From Cristatella mucedo (lineage: Eukaryota; Bryozoa; Phylactolaemata; Cristatellidae): a DNA stretch of 64,000 nt. Below the pieces are notes generated by a model. The model was not told the origin of the DNA, did not search any database, and was given only the letters and a program-made list of their open reading frames with translations. The stretch is from NCBI GenBank assembly GCA_009760855.2, contig WPIO01000177.1, positions 1-64,000 on the forward strand, given 5' to 3'. Every line of letters starts with the position of its first letter. Within the stretch, counting starts at the first letter, position 1. A program made the translations under genes and the position numbers. Below, in pieces: positions 22,501 through 32,902 of this stretch.

Positions 22501-22660
22501 CAGATATCCAGTGCCCCGTTCCTACTCACGCCCTTCCCCGCCTGCCCACCATGAAATTAAACCGGTTTTGCATGGTTTACATTAATTATTATCATAGAGA
22601 CTCACAAAAATAAATAAATAAATAACATGTGTGGATGCAGTAATACATAAATATTGAAAT

Positions 22661-24960
22661 TTGATGTTCAAAACCTGGCTTTTCTCACTATTTTCTTGTC
22701 AAACTCACAGACGATTTCTTTAATGTCTAAAGAACATGCTAAATCTGGTTCAATGTAAATTGTTGCCAAGCTAACCAGTCTGTCTTGGCTCATTGTTAAA
22801 GGAAGATGATTGTTATTAGTTTCAATTTAAAAAAACCTCTTTCTCCACTGGCTACTAAAATTGGCAAGGTCAATGAAATTCTGAGTGCCACTGAAAGATT
22901 CGGAAAACATTTCTGTCCATTTGTGCTGCAATAGAAATTGCAAGACCTCTTGGGGATTCATTGTGTGGGTAAGCCTCCTGGAAATGGCTTGCTGAGCCAC
23001 CACACAGTTCCTCTCCATCTAAATCCCAGCTGTCTCCGTGAGTAAGAGATTCCTCCAGAGATGTACTCCTCAATGATATGCTCTGTAGGTATGTCGGAAA
23101 TTTTGGAGATATCATACTAGAATCCAAACAATGTGCTGTGTTGTTGAATCTCATCGAACCTGTCTGTTATAGATTCTGCTGCCACCTCTAGAACAGCATA
23201 CTAAAATGTAACCTTATAGCTCTCTTTGGGATCCTGTACAGCCTCATCCTGTGCTTCATAATCAAGCAGCCTTCTCTTTTTCAACTGTCGATTTGCTTCA
23301 AAAGTGGGTTCGATCTCTAACTCTTTAGCTTTCTGAGTTGTATCCGCCAATAGTTCATCGAAGTTCTCTTCACTTCGCAGAGTATTGATATACGTTTTAG
23401 TGTTTTCCAGCTGTTTAACTCCCAGTCTCAAGTCCGTTTATGTCAGCTGTAGAACTTTTCTGGTGACATAGACCTCAAGCAAAATCTTGCACCAGGTAAG
23501 AAGTAATACTAAAAATGGAAATGCTTCTATGTTATTGGCAAGTGTTTGTGCTTCAGATCTCGTCATGGCTCCAACCAACCCTTCCTGACTTATCTTCATG
23601 TATCTCAATCATAGCATCATATATTTTGTCAAGGTTGTGTCTCGGCGGTTTCAGAGGATCAATTCTACTTTCCCATTTTGTTTCACTGAGACTTTTTAGG
23701 GTAAGATCACTGACATCAGTGATGCGACTTTGGATGACTCCCCAATGCCGAGTAGATGTTGAGAAAAATTGGATATTTGATGCACCAAAGCAAAGAAATT
23801 CACAGCCTCTAGGTACCTCTTCGCTGCATTATTTGCTACTAGATTCAGGGACTGGGCACTGCAAGGTACATATAAGGCACGTAGATTTATGTTCATTATC
23901 TTCGCTTGTACTTAATATTTCTTGCCTTTCATATTACTGCCATGGTCATACCCTTGTCCTTTTATATTGTCAACATCTAAATATATATCTTTGAGCAGCT
24001 CAAACAGAAATTCAGTTGCGAATGCACATGTAGTCTTTTATTGCTACATGAAACCAAGAAAATTCTTTCTGATTGTCGCTCCGGTCTCACTAAGGTGGAC
24101 AAAACTAACACTCGTGGTAATCCGTTAAGTGTGGCTGACATTTGGGGTACAGTCAAGGATAGCTGAATGGTATTTTTATGACTTGGCTGCTTTTGTAATT
24201 TGATACTTTATTGTAGAAGCTTAAATTCGTATTAATTCATTCTGGATTTTTTTTTACCAAGATAGTGTATACACGTTTCTTTGTCACTTGCCTTACGCAA
24301 GTGTTCTGCCATCAGAGGATCAAAGGGGGCCAGAAACTCAACGAATTTGGAAAAAGTTTTTATTTCCAGGTGTGAAGAGCTTTTCATTTGATTCACGGAA
24401 TGCGACATTCCAGGTTCCAAGTACATTTGCTAATGCAATGATGTGTTCCAAGATCTGTTTTTATTAATATTACTCTTGTTGTTTAATCTTTTGTTGAATT
24501 TGTATAGCTATTGTCTGGCACCCTGCTAGCTGCACCTCCAACTCTCTCCAAAGTTGATTACTTTCAAGGGGTGATGGACTTTTTCATGTGAGGACAAAAT
24601 TGCAGGTTGTTCCAATCTTTATAGCAACTTTCTTGCATAGACGAGATGCTAACTTTTTTGCTGAATACCTTACCGGAAAAGCAGAATACTAAATATCTTG
24701 ACATAAAATACATCAGCTATAGACGGCACATCTCATTTGCAAGCCTTTTTTTGCAATGGAGCTGAGAAAATCTTTTGTGAGAAACTTTTGGAAAATCACG
24801 AGCACAAACCTGCTTAGGTCCCTTTTCGCACGAGAAGTGGAGTAATGTTTCCAATATGATTGGAAGGATGTGTAGCAGAGTCAATGCAATCCAACTCCGG
24901 TTAAACTTGTTACAAGACTTGAACTGTATTGTCTTGATTATCACTTATCTCTGCCTATTT
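22661..24960 (-). pseudogene. hAT transposase, ZMYM1/TTF-type, decayed
   Basis: Minus-strand frames in order: an EKGPKQVCARDFPK segment (24.8 kb) of the N-terminal zinc-finger region, DPLMAEHLRKASDKETCIHY (24.35 kb), KGQGYDHGSNMKG (23.95 kb, the conserved RNase H-like motif), VPCSAQSLNLVANNAAKRYL (23.85 kb), NRQLKKRRLLDYEAQDEA (23.28 kb), and a C-terminal hAT dimerisation remnant with FKLKLI and TMSQDRLVSLATIYIE (22.75-22.82 kb). The order and motifs match hAT transposases that in animals often appear as zinc finger MYM-type protein 1-like genes. It is broken by many frameshifts and stops, so it is not functional. Confidence 0.8.
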
Positions 24961-25674
24961 CGTTTACTTGGAAGTGGGACTTTTCATCTTGCTCATCCAG
25001 ACATTTTTTCCACTTCAAGATGTTTCGTCCGTGACTCGTCTGGCAATTGAATTAATAAGAATAATTTTCTTTTTCTTGGTCTTCGACCTTTTCAGTCCCT
25101 CTCTTACGGTTTTGAGCTCTTGACGGCTTTTTATTATCCGTGACCCTGTATACATTATAACATGTATTGTTTTTATAATGCCCTCGCATTTTACCACTGG
25201 GTGTAGAATGACTGACAACCCATAATTATTATTATTGGCTACAGCTGACATCCAGCCAGAAGCGAGTGGCTACTGCTGGTCATCAGAAAAATAGTCAGCT
25301 TGCAATGAAGCTCTTCAATAAAGCGGCTCGATGAGAATTGACTGGCTGTGTGTAGCTAGGTGGTTTGAACGCTGTCTGGCGTTCGACGGCGCTGCTAGAA
25401 GATGGAGGGGCGGTCAATGGGCACTCTGGGGTGCCAGGCTGGCTGGGTATGCTTCATACAGATGTAATGCTGGCCGGTGTGAATGATACTGATTCGGTCC
25501 TTAAACCTTCGGCCACGGGGGTTTTGGCCTCATGCATTAAGGCTCCCAAGTAAGTACGATTTCTTGCCATGCTTCTGTTGAATAGATAATTGAAGATGGC
25601 AGGGCATATGTCATTAATTCTCCACTCAATGGCCGGTCTCACAGGAGACCCATTAACGTATTGTGCGTACTTAG

Positions 25675-25825
25675 CTTAGGGGTAAGTTGCTCGCTCTTCC
25701 AAATACCCACGTCAAGCTCTGCAGTGGGAGATCCTATATTGCCCACTGCAAGAGGTAGTGACAGCCGTTTAGGCTCATCAGCCGCTATATAAATAAGGCT
25801 GCTAAATCAGCTTACCTTTACCTCG
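25675..25825 (+). repeat. tRNA-derived SINE, family 1
   Basis: TTAGCTTAGGGGTAAGTTGC (box A-like), a diverged box B, then TGGGAGATCCTATATTGCCC and the body ending GGCTGCTAAATCAGC. Confidence 0.65.
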
Positions 25826-25929
25826 TACGACACATGCTATTTGAACAGAGCATGTGCTTTAAACAGTATTCTGCTGGGTTATTTCTTTGGGCAGGCAGAT
25901 ATTCTCCCAGCCGAAGTATATGGGTTTAA

Positions 25930-26150
25930 GGCTGAGGCGTTCGAAATCAAAATGTTAGGGCCTAAAAGTGAAACATCCGCGGTCAGATTCAAGGGCCAAA
26001 ATGTTCCGAGCGAACGAGTCCACAGTCGTCATGTCCGATGACAAAACGCCCTAGGACGAAACACTTGCAGATGCGTGCAATATCGAAGTTTCCAAGACCG
26101 AATCATCCCGAGCCGATACGTCCGGAGCTAAAATGTCCGTGGCCGAAACT
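25930..26150. repeat. Degenerate array of short palindromic units
   Basis: About 15-bp units of the type CCGAACACGTCC / GGACGAAACACTT recur at least ten times with variation (for example at 25,968, 26,004, 26,052, 26,093 and 26,130). The consensus is close to the self-complementary GGACGAAACGTCC. Confidence 0.5.
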
Positions 26151-26160
26151 TCAGGATACG

Positions 26161-26352
26161 TGTTGGGTCTGTTGTACCCCGACAGGGGCCTACTCCGGCG
26201 GAAGCCACTGAGGCGAGAACAGCTGACCCACTTGCAGCAGCTGCCACTCAGTCAGCGTGCTGGCCGTGTGGCCCAGTTCCGAGTATTCTTAATAAACGGC
26301 ATCTGCCTGAGCTCTCTTGATCTGTACGCGACTGCCCGCACAAACTTAACCA
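26161..26352 (+). repeat. Solo LTR of a gypsy family
   Basis: 192 bp starting TGTTGGGTC and ending near TTAACCA. It contains CTTAATAAACGGCATCTGCC (poly(A) signal) and CTTGATCTGTACGCGACTGC. It is closely related to the two LTRs of gypsy B at 58.3 and 62.5 kb. Confidence 0.7.
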
Positions 26353-26355
26353 TAC

Positions 26356-26843
26356 TGTAGTTCGTATGTACGTTTGTATGTATGTATTGTATGCCGGCTC
26401 CTGACTTGTGACCGTAAGGTCAAGGGAGCGTGTAGTTCGCATGTATGTATCGTATGCAGGCTCCTCTGATAAGCTACTGGTGAGCTGTTAGAAGCACCAC
26501 CGAGAGGGGCCGGTGCACAGCTGGGGTCCGCCTGTGATGTGGTATGGACAGAGGCCAGTAACCAGCTGGTGGCCAGATGGTGGATTCACCATCAGGGTCG
26601 GCCAGTGCACTGCTGTGATCCGCCTTTGATGTGGCATGGACCAGCTGGTGGCCAGATGGTGGATTCACCATCAGGGTTGGCCGGTGCACAGTTGTGGTCG
26701 ATGAGTCATCGGAGTCGACCAGGGGAGGGCAGTCGTGTGAGAGCAGGGGCTGAGGGAAGCCGTGCGCTCTGGGGCTCCGTGTGCTGGGAATAAACTGTCG
26801 GTGTTAGGCATCGGCTGGCTCTCTACTGTGCAACCAAACTACA
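26356..26843 (+). repeat. Left LTR
   Basis: 488 bp, TGTAGTT...AACTACA. It contains an internal duplication of its own first part: the GACCGTAAGGTCAAGGGAGCG block is followed by a second TGTAGTTCGCATG. AATAAA at about 26,789. Confidence 0.9.
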
Positions 26844-26884
26844 AGCTATTTCTCGGCGGGAGCGACTGTGTGGTCCGTATAACG

Positions 26885-27616
26885 ATGAGTCTGAAAGTAC
26901 AACTAATGGAAGGAAAAATTTTGCAATTCGACGGCAGCGGAGACTTCGCTGAATGGCTAAATCGGTTCGAAAGATTGGCCAAGATGCAAGGGGTTGATGA
27001 ATTGCAAAATTTCCTGCCGCTATTCCTTACACGTGTGGCATACGCCGTATACGATGGCGTCCCCGAGGCGGCTAAGGAAGACTACGCCACGGTAAGAAAA
27101 GCGCTGCTGGCAGCATTCTCGCCGAATCGCTTCGATGCCTACGAGGAATTCGCCTCGCGTCGCCTTGCTGAAGGTGAAAATGTGGATGGCTTTTGGGCGG
27201 ACTTGAATCTGTTGGCTAGGCTGGTGGCCGGTGATTTTGTCAAATGCGCCTTTGTTGCTGGGCTGCCGGAGGCCGCAAAGTGGCACCTCCAAGCCTCATG
27301 CAACCTCGCGGAAATGCCTGCGGATGTTCTTGTCGAGAAGGCTCGGGTCATAGTGAAGGCAAGCGTCAGCATTCCGAAGGCGGCAGAAAGTTGCTTCACA
27401 TCCGGTTCTCGTTCGGGATGGCCTCCCCAGGCACCGAATAACAGAGATGTTGTGTGTTTCCTATGCAAGGCGATCGGGCACTTACGCCGTGATTGTCCTT
27501 CTAAAGCGGCGCGCCGTGGTCGCGGGAGGCACTGTTACGTCTGTGGGAGCATTCAACATCTCGCTGCTAACTGCTCGGATCGGGCGGTCGTACCAAACTG
27601 GCGAAAAAACGAGTAG
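26885..27616 (+). CDS. gag: Gag of the LTR retrotransposon
   Basis: Start at ATG 26885, 42 bp after the left LTR, giving 243 residues (MSLKVQLMEGKILQFDGSGD). The first 150 residues are a retrotransposon capsid-like region (FAEWLNRFERLAK ... VDGFWADLNLLARL). Residues about 191-225 hold two CCHC zinc knuckles, CFLCKAIGHLRRDC and CYVCGSIQHLAANC, which bind the RNA genome. Intact. The pol frame follows in the -1 direction with a 41-bp gap before its first ATG. Confidence 0.85.
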   Translation: MSLKVQLMEGKILQFDGSGDFAEWLNRFERLAKMQGVDELQNFLPLFLTRVAYAVYDGVPEAAKEDYATVRKALLAAFSPNRFDAYEEFASRRLAEGENVDGFWADLNLLARLVAGDFVKCAFVAGLPEAAKWHLQASCNLAEMPADVLVEKARVIVKASVSIPKAAESCFTSGSRSGWPPQAPNNRDVVCFLCKAIGHLRRDCPSKAARRGRGRHCYVCGSIQHLAANCSDRAVVPNWRKNE

Positions 27617-27657
27617 GGGAGAGCACGCATTACTGCGCCGGTGCTTTCCCCTCCGTT

Positions 27658-30485
27658 ATGGCGCGCCTTCCTTCGGTACGTGTCCTCATCGAAAACTCCG
27701 AGGCGTCTGCGCTCGTGGATACTGGGTGCTCGAGGTCCATCATTTCGGCGACGCTTGCGGACCCTGCGAGGGTGAGGCGAGCGTGCGAGGAAGTCGTAAT
27801 GATGAATGGAGCCACGGCTGTCTGCAAGTCCACGTGCGTCGCTACGGTAGCCCTCTGCGGACGAACCATAGTGCTGGACTGCCTTGTGTCAGATGTTCTT
27901 CCTGGTTTCGGGTTACTACTCGGTATGGATGCCATTGAACTCCTAGGCGGCGTGATTATCGGTCCTTCCGCTGGTCATGTTGAGTTCATGTGCCAAAGGA
28001 GAGTTCCAGAGCCAGCACACCGTTCCGAGGCAGCAGTAGTGGCGTCTCCTAGTGTCAAACGTGCTGTAGCATCGTCGGCCGCTGACGTACTGATTGAGGA
28101 CAAGGACTTTAAGGCAGTTTTCCATCGGGGGTGCTGGTCAGTCAAGTGGGAGTGGACGAATCGTTGTGTCGTCCCCCAATTGACGAACCATGTCGCTTCA
28201 TATCATGTGGGAGAGGAAATTCGTGCCGACTACGAAAAGGAGGTGGAAGAGTGGATCAAGGAAGGCTGGTTGCAGCCGTTCGCTGGTCATTGTGGTGGCC
28301 TGATCCCTCTAATGGCCGTCGTACAGGCAAGTAAAGGCAAAGTGAGGCCCGTGATGGACTACCGAGAACTTAATCAGTTTATATCGAGTCACACGGCTGG
28401 TGGCGATGTGTGTAGCACCAAGCTCAGAGCGTGGCGACGGCTTGGCGAGAGCGTGAGCATAATTGACCTGCGAAAAGCATACTTGCAGGTGCATGTTGAT
28501 CCCGCTCTCTGGCAATATAGGTCGTGGAGTACAAAGGCCGTCGGTACTGCCTCACACGACTAGGTTTCGGACTTAATGTCGCCCCGAAAATAATAACCGC
28601 GATTCTGACAAAGGTCTTGTCCATGGATGAGCGAGTTCGTGCTGGTACCGATTCGTTTGTCGACGATATTGTTGTCAATAACAGCGTTGTCTCGAATGGT
28701 GATGTAATCGACTTACTACGAACATTTGGTTTGGAGGCTAAGCCGCCAGAAAGCCTCGCTGCTGGAAGGGTCCTTGGCCTTCGCGTATGCAGGCCAAAGG
28801 AAGGTGAGGAGCTTCGTTGGCGCCGCGATAACGTGGTGAGCGCATTGCCTAACGCCCCATCGCGACGCCAGCTGTTTTCGTGGTGCGGGCAGCTGATCGG
28901 GCATTTCCCAATCGCAGGCTGGCTTCGCCCGGCCTGCAGTTACCTAAAGCGAGCTGCTGGCGATGTCGGTTGGGACTCAGTCGTTGGTGAAAATGTCATA
29001 GCCATGGCGGGTGAGTTGATGCAGCGATTGCATGCCGACGATCCAGTTTCAGGCATTTGGAATGTGCCGAATCTGGATAGTGGCATCCTCTGGTGTGATG
29101 CCAGCAGCCTTGCTATCGGCACATGCCTGGATATAGGAGGAAGAATCGTCGAGGATGCCTCCTGGCTGCGAAAAGCTGATGACGTAGCCCACATCAATCT
29201 TGCGGAGCTGGAGGCTATCATCAAGGGCCTCAATCTGGCCATTGCTTGGTCATTACGGCAGGTGGAGATTCGGACAGATTCAGCAACTGTTCACGGATGG
29301 CTACAGTCACTGCTGGTTGGAGATAAGCCTGTACGAGCCCACGGCATGGGAGAGGTGCTTATCAAACGCAGGCTAGCACTGATAGCCGACACGGTGTCAG
29401 AGTGTGGACTGAAGGCTTCCGTAGTCCTAGTGCGATCATCCAACAATAAAGCCGACCAGCTGACCCGCGTCTCTCAGAAATGGACGAGGGCGAATGTAAG
29501 CTGTCTCGCTGTTCCAGAGCAGGCGTCTTCGCCGGCGGTCGGCGTCGACCTAAAGAGCTTCCACAGCCTTCACCACTTTGGAGTTGACAGGACACTGTAC
29601 CTTGCCAGAATGTGCCACCCGAAAGCTACTATCCGGCGGAAGGACGTCGAAGCCGTCGTGAAGGCTTGCCCTCGTTGCAAGTCGATCGATCCTGCACCAG
29701 TCACATGGAGTGCAGGCGTGCTGGATGTAAGCGAGAATTGGCAGCGCCTGGCCTGCGACGTAACGCATTTCAAGGGCCAAAAATATCTGACCGTGGTAGA
29801 TTGTGGACCAAGCCGTTTCGCTATTTGGAGGCGAATACCCGACGAGGGAGAAAACACATTGGTGCAAAATCTGGGAGAAATTTTTAGGGAGCGTGGCCCT
29901 CCGCAGCAGCTGCTCATGGACAACGGTGCGAGCTTTCGCTCAACAGCTCTTCGCAGTCTTTGCGACCGCTGGGGCGTGGAGCCCATATACCGTTGCGCCT
30001 ATAAACCCTCCGGCAACGGCATCGTTGAGCGAAACCACAGGACCATCAAGGGAATGGCGGCTCGCACGGGCAAGAACGTCCTGATGATGGTGTATTGGTA
30101 CAACATCTCGCCAACAGCCGGGTTGCACGAGGAATCAGTGCCCTGCAGAAGGCTGTTCTCCTATGAGTGGAAAAGCCCCCTCTTCAGAGCACAGACAGAT
30201 CAGGACCCGAGGACTACTCAATATGCTGTCGGCCAGCGAGTCTTTGTGAAGCCTGCCGGCGCTCGTTGTACGACCGAGTGGCCCGAGGGCACTGTAACAA
30301 GTGAGGGGCAGGGCGTGGGAATCGAGATCGACGGTGTTCGTCGCCACGTGTCCGACTTGCGCCTCGTACCAGGGCAGCAAGAGGCGCCCCCTGCACCAGA
30401 AGGGGACAGAGCTGAACCAGTACAGCGGCCCAGGCGCGCTGTGACACTTCCCCGCCGGTACGACGATTATGTCCTGACCGGATAG
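27658..30485 (+). pseudogene. pol: Pol of the LTR retrotransposon: PR-RT-RH-IN, one frameshift
   Basis: The first open part (27658-28563, 301 residues) has the aspartic protease site LVDTGCS (about residue 20) and the start of RT (EGWLQPF ... RPVMDYRELNQ ... IIDLRKAYLQ). A one-base deletion near 28,520 shifts frame. The second part (28524-30485, 653 residues) continues with RLGFGLNVAPKI, the RT active site FVDD (about 45-48), RNase H residues in LWCDASS, LAELEA and RTDSA (about 192-252), an HHCC integrase finger (350-385), and a DD35E triad (about D412, D466, E502). All catalytic motifs are present. Apart from the frameshift it could be active, so read error is worth ruling out. Closest clade cannot be fixed by eye. 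Confidence 0.85.
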
Positions 30486-30563
30486 ACTTGCTCATTGCTG
30501 CTCTGTACCTTGCAGCTACATGTGTTGGTGCTGCAAACTTGTGACCTTAAGGTCAAGGGTGCG

Positions 30564-31040
30564 TGTAGTTCGTATGTACGTTCGTATTTATGTATTGTAT
30601 GCCGGCTCCTGACTTGTGACCGTAAGGTCAAGGGAGCGTGTAGTTCACATGTATGTATCGTATGCAGGCTCCTCTGATAAGCTAGTGGTGAGCTGTTAGA
30701 AGCACCACCGAGAGGGGCCGGTGCACAGCTGGGGTCCGCCTGTGATGTGGTATGGACAGAGGCCAGTAACCAGCTGGTGGCCAGATGGTGGATTCACCAT
30801 CAGGGTCGGCCAGTGCACTGCTGTGATCCGCCTTTGATGTGGCATGGACCAGATGGTGGATTCACCATCAGGGTTGGCCGGTGCACAGTTGTGGTCGATG
30901 AGTCATCGGAGTCGACCAGGGGAGGGCAGTCGTGTGAGAGCAGGGGCTGAGGGAAGCCGTGCGCTCTGGGGCTCCGTGTGCTGGGAATAAACTGTCGGTG
31001 TTAGGCATCGGCTGGCTCTCTACTGTGCAACCAAACTACA
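30564..31040 (+). repeat. Right LTR
   Basis: 477 bp, matching the left LTR except for an 11-bp deletion of GCTGGTGGCCA near 30,850 and few substitutions. The purine-rich AAGGTCAAGGGTGCG lies immediately upstream as polypurine tract candidate. Confidence 0.9.
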
Positions 31041-32801
31041 CATACGAAACTTTCGAATCCGTGGTTGACGACGCTCTCTATGAACGTATTATTAGCATTA
31101 TTATGAGCATATCAAAACTCGAAAGATAGGGTGGTGCTAGGGGTACGACAAGTCGTCCCACCAGCCGGACTTTTCCACATCGATCGCGTACCCTAGCATT
31201 AATCGCTTCTCCCAGCATTAATCGCGTCCCCCAGCATCGATCGCATCCCTCAGTGTTGCAGGGTGATGTCAACCGACGATGACTGTCAAGCTGCCCACAA
31301 AATGCTGCAAAGAAGTTATACAACAATGCATCACGACTATACGCTCAAACATAAATCAAATCACAACGTAAAAAAAATGCACACAATTCTTAGCTATGGT
31401 TGATCTTTTTTTCGACTAACCATCCTGATCAGCTATGATTCTCTTTTTCTATTGTTTCGCGACATTCAGTCAATTGAGAACGGTTTGCATACCAAAAACT
31501 GCTAAAGCTTGCGTGCTTTACAGATCTTCAGGCAACCCTAGTCACACTGGTCGTTCAGTTCATCATCAGGTCAAGAGCCTTCTGGTTGGTGCGACTCGGG
31601 CAGACGGGCACGGGTCGATTCTGTCTGTAGTATAGTACCGCCTCATTGTTTCGGAACGGTGGACGTGGACGGATCGCGAGACATTCTCCAGCTAGCACAC
31701 ATCACAGGACGCCTAATCCTAAGTAAAATCTAAAAAATACGACCGAGTCCATTACACCACTTGCGAGCTTTAATGCAATTTCGTGTGCCAGAGAAGGTGG
31801 GAGACCTACTTTGCCTGACCATTTGCCAGCTCTCCTGCCGAAACCATTGCACTACTGGACCACTGTATGCCTAGATTTGGCCGACCAAGGACAAGCAGCC
31901 AGCCACTGCTAGGAATTTTTGTGCTGAAACTTGTGATGCTAAGTAATCTCGTTGCTCGAAAATTACTATCCAGCGAGCTGTCTTTCCTATCAAAACAGAA
32001 GCCATGTAATCTACGTGCTATTTTAGGGCATCAATTACTGGCTACAAGTGAAACTGGGTGGCTCTTGGTTCAGCACTATCGGCCAACTTAAGCGTTTTAA
32101 GGCAACTCTGGAGCAATTACAACGTGCCGAGCTCATCAGGGGGCATAACTATATGGCATGCATTATTCATGCCACCACAGGTTGACCAACTATAAACGTA
32201 GACTGGTTACTGATTATTCACAGGTGATCCTCACGCTAACGACTATGAGGCCAACTGATTTCGTACACTCGACAGCAGATCGTTAACAAGACACAGTACT
32301 TATAATCCAATAATTGCAGCTGCTTGAGTAATGCACTGATTAAGTGTCAAACAGTTTGGTGCAGGTTTTTATTTATTGATACACGAATCGACAAGTAAAA
32401 AGTCAGCATCAATACCTATCACCGTCAAAAACACCTTCGATGGAAACATGCCTTCAAGCAAGTGCTAATGAAGTGCAAGTGATTAGAAAAAAAACTGATG
32501 TCACCATGGCCACAGTCGAGAAATGGGAAATAGACAGGACCCAAATCAGAGATTTGCAAATAAGAATAAATCTGAACACTCTCAGCGTTTACAATTCAGT
32601 TGCGTTATAGTGAACAGCAAGACCTGCTTTCCTTGACACGGTTGTTTACCAGAGATTCATTCACCAACAACAATAACGAGGTAACCTAGCTAAGGAAAGG
32701 TTTCAAGATTTACTATCACCAGTTGAAGCTCTTGCTGATCGCTGCAAGAGCTTCGAAAGCGTGTTGAGGTCAGTATCAGTAGATGGCATAGGCTCGCTCG
32801 T
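31041..32801. other. Intergenic or 3' UTR-side region of CBS
   Basis: No gene seen. On the minus strand, AATAAATAAA at 32,368-32,377, about 430 bp after the CBS stop, is a possible poly(A) signal. Confidence 0.4.
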
Positions 32802-32902
32802 TTACTCTTGAGCATCCAATTTGGCGATACAATTTACAAGGTCGATACGTGTGGCAATGCCAAACACGACATGCTTTACCTCCATTCTGTCGTCGCCAGC
32901 AA
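32802..32902 (-). CDS. CBS: CBS terminal exon
   Basis: Acceptor TTTCAG|TT, then [18 protein letters not shown] and a TAA at 32,802-32,804. Its phase fits the preceding exon. Matches the end of the second CBS domain (VFGVVT-IDLLN in relatives). Confidence 0.88.

Larger units (their letters stand above)
26356..31040 (+). mobile_element. 4.7-kb LTR retrotransposon, nearly complete
   Basis: Two LTRs (26,356-26,843 and 30,564-31,040) begin TGTAGTT and end AACTACA. The flanks carry the same 5-bp target duplication CATAC (26,351-26,355 and 31,041-31,045). Between them lie gag, then protease, RT, RNase H and integrase in Ty3/gypsy order. The LTRs are nearly identical apart from an 11-bp indel, so insertion is recent. 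One frameshift in RT near 28,520. No canonical TGG-initial primer-binding site was seen right after the left LTR. Confidence 0.9.
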
